DNA from: Methanobacterium sp964452085
GTDB taxonomy: Archaea; Methanobacteriota; Methanobacteria; Methanobacteriales; Methanobacteriaceae
NCBI GenBank assembly: GCA_964452085.1
Contig: CAYVKL010000002.1
Location: forward strand, 62,001 to 126,000
Direction of reading: 5' to 3'
DNA length: 64,000 nucleotides
Shown here: positions 39,420 through 49,510 of the stretch, in pieces
Layout of the letters: every line of letters begins with the position of its first letter
How positions within the stretch are numbered: position 1 is the first letter of the stretch
Translations under genes and position numbers: made by a program
The notes under the pieces: model-generated
What the model saw: the letters and a program-made list of their open reading frames with translations, nothing else
The model's database searches: none
What the model was told of the DNA's origin: nothing

Positions 39420-40406
39420 TTAAAACCATTGTTCTAAATTACTCTGGGTGGTTTCGAGTTTTTTTAACTTCTCAACAGCACTCAACACCCTGTCTTCAGA
39501 AAAATCGTGCTCTCCACAAAGAAAGTCCACAATACCTTGCTGGTCTGCTTTTTTCCATTTTAATTTGTAGTCTGAATCTACCTCATGGTTAAGGAACATT
39601 TCACGTAGGATCTGTGCATCCACATCCAGTTCAATATTAAGACTTTCCAGGACGTGGAATATATCACCGTGTTCTTTAATGAGTTTCAAACCCTTTTTAG
39701 CCCCAATTCCTTTTATTCCCTGATTAAAATCTGTACCTACCATTATGGCCATGTCCACAAGTTGTTCACGGGTAATATTCAGGTTAATCAAGACTTTTTC
39801 CAGTTCAATGATTTCTGGAGGGTTTTGACTCCCACTGATTGTCAGGTTTTTTACCATTCGGGGGGCTCCAAAAAGCATACAATCATAATCCTGGGAGGCA
39901 ACGCACCATGCATCACCACGTGCCACCATATATGATGCTTGGGCTTCTCCTTCTCCTTTAGCCTGAATGTAAGGAATTCCCATAAGTTTAATGAGTTTTT
40001 TGGACCCTTCCACTATTTCTGGGGACATCCTGGATGATCTTACTGCAAATTTCCGGGCATCTTCTACTCGACCTTCTTCCAGGGCTTCCTTCCATTTACG
40101 TTCTGACTCGTCTTTAATTTCCTTCCTTTTTTCCTGGGTTTCTTTTTTCAGAGCACTGGATTTTCCATCAAAAACGTATACGGGTTTAATTCCTTTTTCA
40201 ATAAGGGATGAAGTCCGGTATAGGATCCCACTAAAATGAGAAGTAATTCGCCCATTTTGGTCCTTTAGAGGAGTACCATCGTACTGGCGGATGCTGGAAA
40301 GAAACTGATAAATGACATTAGCTGCATCAAGAGCCACCACTTTCCCGTCTAAATCCGGGAATTTTATCTCTTCTGGAAATACAATATCTTTAAATTTAAC
40401 ACCCAT
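39420..40406 (-). CDS. fen: Flap endonuclease FEN-1
   Basis: The 328-residue enzyme removes 5' flaps in Okazaki-fragment processing and repair. It has the N domain (MGVKFKDIVFPEEI, DAANVIYQFLSSIRQ, VYVFDGKS), the internal domain (GEGEAQASYMVARGD, ASQDYDCMLFGAPR, MVGTDFNQGIKGIGAKKGLKLI) and a C-terminal PCNA-binding box QSNLEQWF. An in-frame ATG at 40424 is 6 codons upstream, but GGCGGTG sits between it and the ATG at 40406, which matches other archaeal FEN-1 starts. It lies downstream of DUF98. Confidence 0.96.
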   Translation of the reverse strand: MGVKFKDIVFPEEIKFPDLDGKVVALDAANVIYQFLSSIRQYDGTPLKDQNGRITSHFSGILYRTSSLIEKGIKPVYVFDGKSSALKKETQEKRKEIKDESERKWKEALEEGRVEDARKFAVRSSRMSPEIVEGSKKLIKLMGIPYIQAKGEGEAQASYMVARGDAWCVASQDYDCMLFGAPRMVKNLTISGSQNPPEIIELEKVLINLNITREQLVDMAIMVGTDFNQGIKGIGAKKGLKLIKEHGDIFHVLESLNIELDVDAQILREMFLNHEVDSDYKLKWKKADQQGIVDFLCGEHDFSEDRVLSAVEKLKKLETTQSNLEQWF

Positions 40407-40477
40407 GATCCATACACCGCCCATTAACTAATTTAATTAATAACATTACGATTTAAGTATATAAGTCTAAATTTGAT

Positions 40478-41026
40478 TCAATCTCTAAACATGCTGTAGG
40501 GGAAGGTTTCCATTAACCAGATTAGAACCTGGTCTTTGTGAATTATGTTATAAGTTCTGGTAAGCATGGGAGCATTGTTTTTGAAGATATCAATCATTTT
40601 TGGAGTTGATTCCTCTACTGAAACTGATTTTATCTCCCTACGGGACTCAATGTTGTGTTTTCGTAGAATACGGCCAATGGGAATATCTGCCCTTATGAGG
40701 TCTTCCTTAAAATCATTGTTCAAACGTTCTACCGGTATCATGGATACTGCATATATTAGAGGTTCTCCTTTTATGGGGGTTTCTCCTTCAATAACTACTA
40801 CTCTGTAATTAATGGTTTCACCCACTTTAATGTCTAAAAGGGATGCTATTTTTTCATCTGCTTCACGGAATTCCTGAACCAGGGTCCTAATATTTACATG
40901 GCCTTTTAAAACGTCTAAAATAGTAGTTACCGACCCATCAGTTGCTAGAAGTATTTTCTGAGCACTGGAGAGATTTCCTAACTGTTTTTCAATATCTTGT
41001 ATGCCTTCAAAGATTTTTTGGTCCAT
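40478..41026 (-). CDS. DUF98 chorismate-lyase-like protein
   Basis: The 182-residue protein matches DUF98, a family with the chorismate pyruvate-lyase/UTRA-like fold. Visible segments are AQKILLATDGSVTTILDVLKG, YRVVVIEGETPIKGEPLIYAVSMIPVERL and RILRKHNIESRREI. The Methanocaldococcus homologue was reported to make 4-hydroxybenzoate from chorismate for methanopterin synthesis (established knowledge, recalled), so that is the likely role. It starts 2 bp after the homoaconitase stop and is co-transcribed with it. Confidence 0.82.
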   Translation of the reverse strand: MDQKIFEGIQDIEKQLGNLSSAQKILLATDGSVTTILDVLKGHVNIRTLVQEFREADEKIASLLDIKVGETINYRVVVIEGETPIKGEPLIYAVSMIPVERLNNDFKEDLIRADIPIGRILRKHNIESRREIKSVSVEESTPKMIDIFKNNAPMLTRTYNIIHKDQVLIWLMETFPYSMFRD

Positions 41027-41028
41027 TT

Positions 41029-42273
41029 TTATTCACTGGGATCTCTTATTTCACCGTGAATAGCGGAATAAGCCACAACTGCAGGGTTTGCAAGATAAAC
41101 TTCCGATGCAGGGTCACCCATTCGGCCCACAAAGTTCCGATTGGTGGTGGCCAGACACACTTCTCCTGCAGTTAAAACACCCATATGAGCTCCTAAACAT
41201 GGTCCACATCCGGGGTTAATTATAATGGCTCCTGCTTTGAGGAATGTATCTATAATTCCTTCAGTCAATGCATCTTGATAAATACGCCGCGAGGCTGGTG
41301 ACACGATGAGTCTAATATCTTGATGAACTTCTTTATTTTCTAATATTTGGGCTGCCTGCCTGAAATCTTCCAAACGACCATTGGTGCATGAACCAATAAA
41401 TGCCTGGTCAATGGTCTTGCCTGAAACACTGGAAACCTTTTTAACATTATCCACATTATGAGGGCACGCAACCTGTGGTTCGAGATCATCCACAGGGAAA
41501 TGATATGATTTTTCATAAATTGAGTCCTTGTCTGATGTGAATATCTTAAAATCCCGCACGTTGCGTTTTTTTAGATAATTTAAAGTGGCATTGTTGGGTT
41601 CGATAATTCCATTTTTAGCTCCAGATTCCACTGCCATATTGCACATTGTCGTGCGTCCAGAAACATCCATCTCCTGAACAGTATTCCCGCAAAACTCTAA
41701 AGAGTTATAAGTAGCTCCAAATGATCCAATACTTCCTATGATATGAAGAATAAGGTCTTTTGCAGTAACATGCTCTTTTAAATACCCATCAACTTCTATT
41801 TTCAAAGCTCCTGGAACCATGAACCATGTTTTTCCAGTTGCATAGATCACTGCCACATCCGTAGCTCCCATACCAGTGGAAAAAGCTCCAAAAGCCCCGT
41901 AGGTGCATGTGTGAGAATCGGCACCAACTACCACTGTCCCTGGTTTGATGAAACCTTTTTCAGGAAGAACCTGATGGCAGATTCCTTCTCCATGCGTGAA
42001 TATATTTTTTATACCTTGTTTCCTGGCAAAATCTCGGGTCAATCTCTGGAATTCTGCAGAACCAATGTTATTGGCAGGAATGTTATGATCAAAAACCATC
42101 ACTATTTTATCCGGATCCCAAACATTTGTCGCGATTTTATTGAAGGTGTTGATGGTAGGTGGTGAGGTGCCATCATGGGTCATGGCTAGATCAACTTTGG
42201 CTTCAATGATCTCTCCGGGTTGGACTTCTTTCACTCCAGAAGCATTGGCCAGTATTTTTTCAGTGATATTCAT
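41029..42273 (-). CDS. hacA: Homoaconitase / isopropylmalate dehydratase large subunit
   Basis: The 414-residue aconitase-family subunit holds the 4Fe-4S ligands in GSCTN (IGSCTNGRLEDF) and in NPGCGPCLG, plus GADSHTCTYGAFGAFSTGMG. In methanogens one paralogue acts in leucine synthesis (LeuC) and another hydrates homoaconitate and longer homologues during coenzyme B synthesis. Position next to aksA suggests the latter. The small subunit gene is not in this window. The intergenic region upstream carries phased repeats that may regulate it. Confidence 0.85.
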   Translation of the reverse strand: MNITEKILANASGVKEVQPGEIIEAKVDLAMTHDGTSPPTINTFNKIATNVWDPDKIVMVFDHNIPANNIGSAEFQRLTRDFARKQGIKNIFTHGEGICHQVLPEKGFIKPGTVVVGADSHTCTYGAFGAFSTGMGATDVAVIYATGKTWFMVPGALKIEVDGYLKEHVTAKDLILHIIGSIGSFGATYNSLEFCGNTVQEMDVSGRTTMCNMAVESGAKNGIIEPNNATLNYLKKRNVRDFKIFTSDKDSIYEKSYHFPVDDLEPQVACPHNVDNVKKVSSVSGKTIDQAFIGSCTNGRLEDFRQAAQILENKEVHQDIRLIVSPASRRIYQDALTEGIIDTFLKAGAIIINPGCGPCLGAHMGVLTAGEVCLATTNRNFVGRMGDPASEVYLANPAVVAYSAIHGEIRDPSE

Positions 42274-42334
42274 ATATAAACACCATATTTTTGTAATAAT
42301 AGGGATGTTACTTTATTTTTTAGGATTTTAAATT

Positions 42335-42424
42335 ATTTCAAAGGATTAACATTTATTTCAAAGTAGTAGTATTCATTCGAAGGATAGACATCCATTTCCA
42401 AGGATTTAAACATTCATTTCCACC
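42335..42424 (-). repeat. Five imperfect repeats with a period near 20 bp
   Basis: On the plus strand the motif ATTTCAAAGGATT starts at 42335, with variants at 42355, 42375, 42394 and 42416 (ATTTCAAAGTAGT, ATTCGAAGGATA, ATTTCCAAGGATT, ATTTCCACC). The spacing is 20, 20, 19 and 22 bp. They fill the gap between aksA and the homoaconitase gene. A regulator binding on one helix face, or a decayed tandem repeat, would explain them. Confidence 0.6.
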
Positions 42425-42453
42425 AAATTATTTTTAAAAAAGATATTTGTTCT

Positions 42454-43629
42454 TTAAAAATCAAAAGGTCCTCTTACTGACCGTACAATCTCATTGAAAA
42501 GGTTGTCGTTAATGTACTTTCCTTCTTCACGCTTTTCTTTCACCATTTCAACGATTTTACACAATTCATCACGGGTAACATCAATTCCGCATTCATTCAG
42601 TTTGGCCTTCACAGCTCTGCATCCTGAGTGTTTTCCCAGTACAATTCGCCGATGATGACCTATAAGTTCGGGGATAAATGGTTCATAGGTCAAGGGTTCT
42701 TCCAGAACAGCGTCCACGTGTATTCCTGACTCGTGTCTGAACACATTTTTGCCCACAATGGGCTTGTTATTAGGCACTTTCATGTTGGTAAGTTCTTCAA
42801 CCAGTTTTGACAGTTCGTGGAACAAATTAATATTAAATCCCAGATCAACATCGTATATGAGAAGTAAAGACATAACAAGTTCTTCTAATGCGGTGTTACC
42901 TGCTCTTTCACCTATTCCATTAACTGTGGTCGAAATTGCATCTGCACCAGCCAGTAAACCCGAAATACAATTGGATAGTGCCATTCCAAAGTCATTATGG
43001 CAGTGCAATGCTATTCCTATATTTATTTCTTTTTTTAATTCTCGAACCAAGTAATCCATACCTTGAGGGCTTATTGCCCCTACAGTGTCTGCAATATGAA
43101 CCCTATCAGCTCCATAAGCCTCTGCTTTTTTGTATATTTTCTTTAAAAAGTCCAGGTCTGTCCGGGTTGCATCTTCTGCTGAGAATGCCACAAATAATCC
43201 ATGATCTTTGGCATGTTCAATGGAATTCATACAAATATTCAGGGCATCTTCCTGGCTAATTTTTAGTTTGTGTTTTAGGTGAAGTGCGGAAGTCCCCATA
43301 AATGTGATTATGCCGTCTACGTCACAGTCTAAAGCCGTGTCAATATCTTCTTTCTTAGTACGGGATAGAACCAGTATTTCTGCATCCATATCTTCTGCAA
43401 CAATGGCTTTTACAGAACGATTTTCTTCTTTGGAAACTACTGGAAAACCAGCTTCAATCTGGTGTAATCCTAATTCATTTAATTTACGTGCTATTTTGAG
43501 TTTTTCAGGTGTTCTGAGACAGACGCCTGGTGTTTGTTCACCATCCCGTAAGGTGGTGTCATAAACGGTGATTTTTTCTGGGAAATGTAAATTTACTACT
43601 TTATTATAGGGGCTGACGAAATATTTCAA
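42454..43629 (-). CDS. aksA: Homocitrate synthase family enzyme AksA
   Basis: This 391-residue enzyme of the isopropylmalate synthase/NifV family condenses acetyl-CoA with 2-oxoglutarate, and then with longer 2-oxo acids, to build the heptanoyl chain of coenzyme B. Motifs are VYDTTLRDGEQTPGVCL, the metal-binding ALHCHNDFGMALSN, GIGERAGNTALEELVM and HESGIHVDAVLEEP. It lacks the long C-terminal leucine-binding domain of LeuA, which fits AksA. Homoaconitase follows 180 bp downstream. Confidence 0.88.
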   Translation of the reverse strand: MKYFVSPYNKVVNLHFPEKITVYDTTLRDGEQTPGVCLRTPEKLKIARKLNELGLHQIEAGFPVVSKEENRSVKAIVAEDMDAEILVLSRTKKEDIDTALDCDVDGIITFMGTSALHLKHKLKISQEDALNICMNSIEHAKDHGLFVAFSAEDATRTDLDFLKKIYKKAEAYGADRVHIADTVGAISPQGMDYLVRELKKEINIGIALHCHNDFGMALSNCISGLLAGADAISTTVNGIGERAGNTALEELVMSLLLIYDVDLGFNINLFHELSKLVEELTNMKVPNNKPIVGKNVFRHESGIHVDAVLEEPLTYEPFIPELIGHHRRIVLGKHSGCRAVKAKLNECGIDVTRDELCKIVEMVKEKREEGKYINDNLFNEIVRSVRGPFDF

Positions 43630-43884
43630 AACATTACCACCTGTTCTTTTGAAATCAGATATTGAATAATTATTTATTGATTATTAATGATTAATTTTTT
43701 AACAAATTAAAGATAGGTTAAACTTTTAAACATGAACTTTTGTTTGAAATCCTTTCAATTTTTGTTAGATAGTCAATTGGACTTTCTTTGATAAATTTTA
43801 TTTTTATACAAATGTATTTTTCGATTTTATCCTGATTATTGTCGGTGCACTAATTCCGGCTGCCGGCGGATAAAAAAATGGGAG

Positions 43885-44427
43885 TCATTGAATTCCCATT
43901 AATTCAAGGTAAGATCTTCTTTCAAACCCATCTTCGATTCCCATTTTAGAATAAGTGGCAAATATCTCTTTAAGGGCCCCTTCAGTTTTCTCACCTTCTT
44001 CAACCTCTTTTTCGATTTCCACAAAATTACCTACTCCATGAACTTCATCCAGAGTTATTATCAACTCTTTTAGGTTGTAAATAATTCTATTCTTTCTTAC
44101 AGTTGCTACTGGACGAAAACTAAGGTTTTTAAAAATATCTGCAACTTTAAGGGGATCTTTCACGCTCACTTCGATTTCTTTCCGGGTTTTACTCACATCA
44201 TCCATTTTAGCTCCCTTATAAGTGATGAATATTTCTTCGGAATTGTTGTTTTTAACTTTCCTTATTCTGAGAGCCTCATCAGTTTGGGCAAAGTCCCTGT
44301 GGGGTGCATTAAAATAGGTATCTTCCTGATATTCATCCCTAACCCTATTGGCACCTAAGTTAAGGAGTTCTTTTTCTAATTTTTTAAAATCTTTAGGTGC
44401 ATGAGCTTTTACTTCCACTTCAATCAT
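43885..44427 (-). CDS. cyaB: Class IV adenylate cyclase-like CYTH protein (CyaB)
   Basis: The 180-residue protein starts MIEVEVKAH, the ExExK signature of CYTH enzymes, and continues with DTYFNAPHRDFAQTDEALRIRK, TYKGAK, ITLDEVHGVGNFVEIEKE. Members bind triphosphates and metal inside a beta tunnel; known activities are adenylate cyclase, thiamine triphosphatase and tripolyphosphatase. Archaeal CyaB proteins have uncertain physiological roles, so cyclase activity is not assured. A T-run on the minus strand beyond the stop probably ends the transcript. Confidence 0.85.
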   Translation of the reverse strand: MIEVEVKAHAPKDFKKLEKELLNLGANRVRDEYQEDTYFNAPHRDFAQTDEALRIRKVKNNNSEEIFITYKGAKMDDVSKTRKEIEVSVKDPLKVADIFKNLSFRPVATVRKNRIIYNLKELIITLDEVHGVGNFVEIEKEVEEGEKTEGALKEIFATYSKMGIEDGFERRSYLELMGIQ

Positions 44428-44467
44428 TGTTTAACTCCAAGGATGCGGATTTTATCATCCCAATCTT

Positions 44468-44872
44468 TCATCCCACTCTTCCTTCTATTGAATTTCTTAT
44501 AAAGATCCTGGCATCAGATATTTGGGTTAAATAGTTGTCAACAACGTTTTCAATGATTTCATAGGACTTGATTTTAGTGTTTCTCTTTTTAATAATTGAT
44601 TTCTTCTTTTTTATTATCTTTTGAACGTCTTTGGCTTTCATCTTTTTTTTATCTGCCGGTGAAGGGTCTAATTCCTTCATCATCTGAATATATTCCTTTC
44701 TAATATTTCTTATATCCATTCGAACATTGTGACGCATTTTTTTAAGCACATCTTCATAATCTTCCAACACATTCAAGGTTTCCATAGCCCTTTGGATGTT
44801 ACTAACATCTATTTCCAGCCCATCAATTCCGAGCTCATCGAGTTGTTGTTGGTAGATTTTGGGACCAAACAT
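44468..44872 (-). CDS. Basic, helical conserved protein of unknown function
   Basis: I do not recognise this 134-residue protein. It is almost entirely alpha-helical by composition and rich in Lys and Arg, with a KKKMKAKDVQKIIKKKKSII stretch, which suggests nucleic-acid or ribosome contact. GGTGA lies just before the ATG at 44872 (MFGPKIYQQQL); the in-frame TTG at 44911 has no SD. It precedes cyaB by 40 bp on the same strand, and could be co-transcribed. Confidence 0.7.
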   Translation of the reverse strand: MFGPKIYQQQLDELGIDGLEIDVSNIQRAMETLNVLEDYEDVLKKMRHNVRMDIRNIRKEYIQMMKELDPSPADKKKMKAKDVQKIIKKKKSIIKKRNTKIKSYEIIENVVDNYLTQISDARIFIRNSIEGRVG

Positions 44873-45871
<999 letters not shown>

Positions 45872-45889
45872 TTCTATCTTTTTAAGTAA

Positions 45890-47385
<1,496 letters not shown>

Positions 47386-47386
47386 A

Positions 47387-47450
47387 GGCCACTTCTGGCC
47401 ACACCCTCCCATTTTCTATTCTTTTTTATTCTTTTTTATTTTTCAAGTAT
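47387..47450 (+). terminator. Hairpin and T-rich terminator after the tbp-serB operon
   Basis: GGCCA-CTTC-TGGCC (47387-47400) forms a perfect 5-bp stem with a 4-nt loop directly after the stop codon. It is followed by a pyrimidine-rich stretch with repeated TTCTTTTTTATT runs. Confidence 0.65.
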
Positions 47451-47584
47451 TTATTTAACAAATACATTCCTAAATTCGTTAAATCTAATTCATTTAATTA
47501 TTATCAAATTAATGTATTATAAATGAAATAATTATTATTTCAATTATCATTAATTATAACGATTATAATAGATTCGGTGAATGA

Positions 47585-49015
47585 ATGAAACCCACTGGTG
47601 ATTCTTTCAAAGTTGATAATGATGTTAAAATAGCTGCACTTTTAGTGGCCACTATAGCCTCCTTTTTCACCCCATTCATGGGAACTTCAATTAACATTGC
47701 CCTACCTACAATAGGGCTTGATTTTGGGGCAGATGCCATACTCCTGAACTGGATTACCAACGGGTTTTTGTTGGCAGCAGCCATTTTTGCTGTTCCATTA
47801 GGGCGAGTGGCTGACATACATGGAATGAAGAAAATATTCACCTATGGAATCATTATATTCACAGTGGCATCACTTTTCTGCGCATTATCACCTTCATCAT
47901 ATGCACTCATAGTTTCCAGGATTCTGCAAGGGATTGGTTCGGCTATGATTTTTGTCACTGGCCTGGCCATTATCACATCAGTTTATCCACCTCAAAAAAG
48001 GGGTAAAGCCATAGGAATAAACATCGCAGCGGTTTACGTTGGACTTTCCCTTGGCCCTGTAATTGGGGGTTTAATGACCCAGTACGTTGGTTGGAGGAGC
48101 ATATTTCTATTAATGATACCGTTCGGGCTTCTGGTGGTGGGGATAGTGTATTGGAAGCTCCATGGTGAATGGGCTGCTTCTCGAGGAGAAAAATTCGACT
48201 TTTTAGGTACCATACTTTACAGTTTAATGTTGTTTTTAGTGATGTATGGATTTTCCAGCCTCCCCCAAATAGATGGATGGTTAATGTTAATTTTTGGTGT
48301 GATTGGATTTTTAGCATTCGTCAAGTGGGAACTTCGCACCAAAAGTCCGGTTTTCAATGTTAGATTGTTCAAAAACACAGCATTCACATTTTCCAGTATG
48401 GCTGCATTAATTAATTACAGTGCCACTTTTGCAGTAACTCTACTGTTGAGTTACTATCTCCAGTACAATAAGGGATTCGAACCCCAGACAGCAGGTCTAA
48501 TTCTGGTGGCCCAACCTATATTAATGGCTATAACTGCCCCTATAGCTGGTAGAATGTCAGACCGCTTTGATGCTCGTCTAATTGCAACCATGGGGATGGC
48601 AATAGTAACTTTAGGACTATTTACTTTCACTTTCATAAGTGCTGACACCCCCATCACTGATATTATCATAGGGCTGGCAGTTTTGGGACTGGGATTTGGA
48701 TTATTCTCATCACCCAATACCAATGTAATCATGGGGTCAGTGGAGCGCAAATTCTACGGAGTGGCCTCAGCCACAGTGAGCACCATGAGGCTAATAGGGC
48801 AGACTATGAGTATAGGAATTGCCACCCTTATTTTTGCCCTATTACTGGGAAGAGTGCAAATCACACCCGAACAATACACAACTCTTCTGGGAACTATTCA
48901 CATTTGTTTTGTGGTTTTCACAGTCCTCTGTTTCGTGGGAATATTTATTTCCTGGTATAGGGGAGGTAGTGATTATCAGGAAGAAAAAGATGGGCAAGAA
49001 AAACCAATGAAATAA
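47585..49015 (+). CDS. MFS drug exporter, 14-helix DHA2/EmrB type
   Basis: The 476-residue transporter has about 14 membrane helices. It carries motif A (GRVADIHGMKKIF), motif C-like SRILQGIGSAMIFVTGLAIITSVYPPQKRGKAIGIN, and GPVIGGLMTQYVGWRSIFLLMIPFGLL, as in EmrB/QacA proton-driven exporters. GGTGA at 47576-47580 gives a 4-nt spacing to the ATG at 47585; the ATG at 47581 abuts the SD. A small monooxygenase gene follows. The substrate is unknown. Confidence 0.9.
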   Translation: MKPTGDSFKVDNDVKIAALLVATIASFFTPFMGTSINIALPTIGLDFGADAILLNWITNGFLLAAAIFAVPLGRVADIHGMKKIFTYGIIIFTVASLFCALSPSSYALIVSRILQGIGSAMIFVTGLAIITSVYPPQKRGKAIGINIAAVYVGLSLGPVIGGLMTQYVGWRSIFLLMIPFGLLVVGIVYWKLHGEWAASRGEKFDFLGTILYSLMLFLVMYGFSSLPQIDGWLMLIFGVIGFLAFVKWELRTKSPVFNVRLFKNTAFTFSSMAALINYSATFAVTLLLSYYLQYNKGFEPQTAGLILVAQPILMAITAPIAGRMSDRFDARLIATMGMAIVTLGLFTFTFISADTPITDIIIGLAVLGLGFGLFSSPNTNVIMGSVERKFYGVASATVSTMRLIGQTMSIGIATLIFALLLGRVQITPEQYTTLLGTIHICFVVFTVLCFVGIFISWYRGGSDYQEEKDGQEKPMK

Positions 49016-49137
49016 ATATCCATTTTTATATTCTTTTAATATGAAAATCAATGAAAAAAACTGTCTTTATTGAACACTGAAAGAATAGGAAGACCATTAA
49101 TTGAAATAAGGATACAAAAGAATATGGAGAAATTACC

Positions 49138-49422
49138 ATGATCATTTTAACAGCAACCATAACCTCAAAAAGTGGGAAGAGAAATGAAATTATTTCCAAA
49201 TCCCAGGAACTGATTAAAGCCACCCGTTCAGAATCAGGTTGCATCAGTTATGAATTATTTGCCAGCACCGAAGATGAGGATGTTCTTTTGATGTTTGAAA
49301 GATGGGAAAACATGGAAGCTTTAGAGCTTCACAAGCAAACAGATCATTTCACTGCATTCGGCCCAGCTATTGGGGAATTTCTTGCCAAAGAGATAGAATT
49401 AGAGGTATATTCAGTTAAATAA
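49138..49422 (+). CDS. Antibiotic biosynthesis monooxygenase (YgiN/ABM) family protein
   Basis: This 94-residue ferredoxin-like-fold protein has the ABM pattern: MIILTATITSKSGKRNEIISKSQELIKATRSESGCISYELF, then VLLMFERWENMEALELHKQTDHF. Dimeric members oxidise quinols or act in detoxification without a cofactor, but many have no proven activity. The MFS exporter lies 123 bp upstream on the same strand, so a joint defence role is possible. Confidence 0.85.
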   Translation: MIILTATITSKSGKRNEIISKSQELIKATRSESGCISYELFASTEDEDVLLMFERWENMEALELHKQTDHFTAFGPAIGEFLAKEIELEVYSVK

Positions 49423-49510
49423 GCAAAAATAATATTTTAAACAATCTTTTTTGTTTTTTTTACCAAATAAATTTTTTTAGATAAATTATTTATTCTATGC
49501 ATCGATTTTT

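Noticed and set aside
42335..42424. Possible CRISPR array
   Set aside because: The repeats are about 13 bp and imperfect, with gaps too short to be spacers, and no cas genes are near.
43840..43884. GC-rich CCGGCTGCCGG element as a regulatory hairpin
   Set aside because: The loop would be a single base, so a hairpin is not feasible as drawn; the nearby T-run is enough to explain termination of cyaB.
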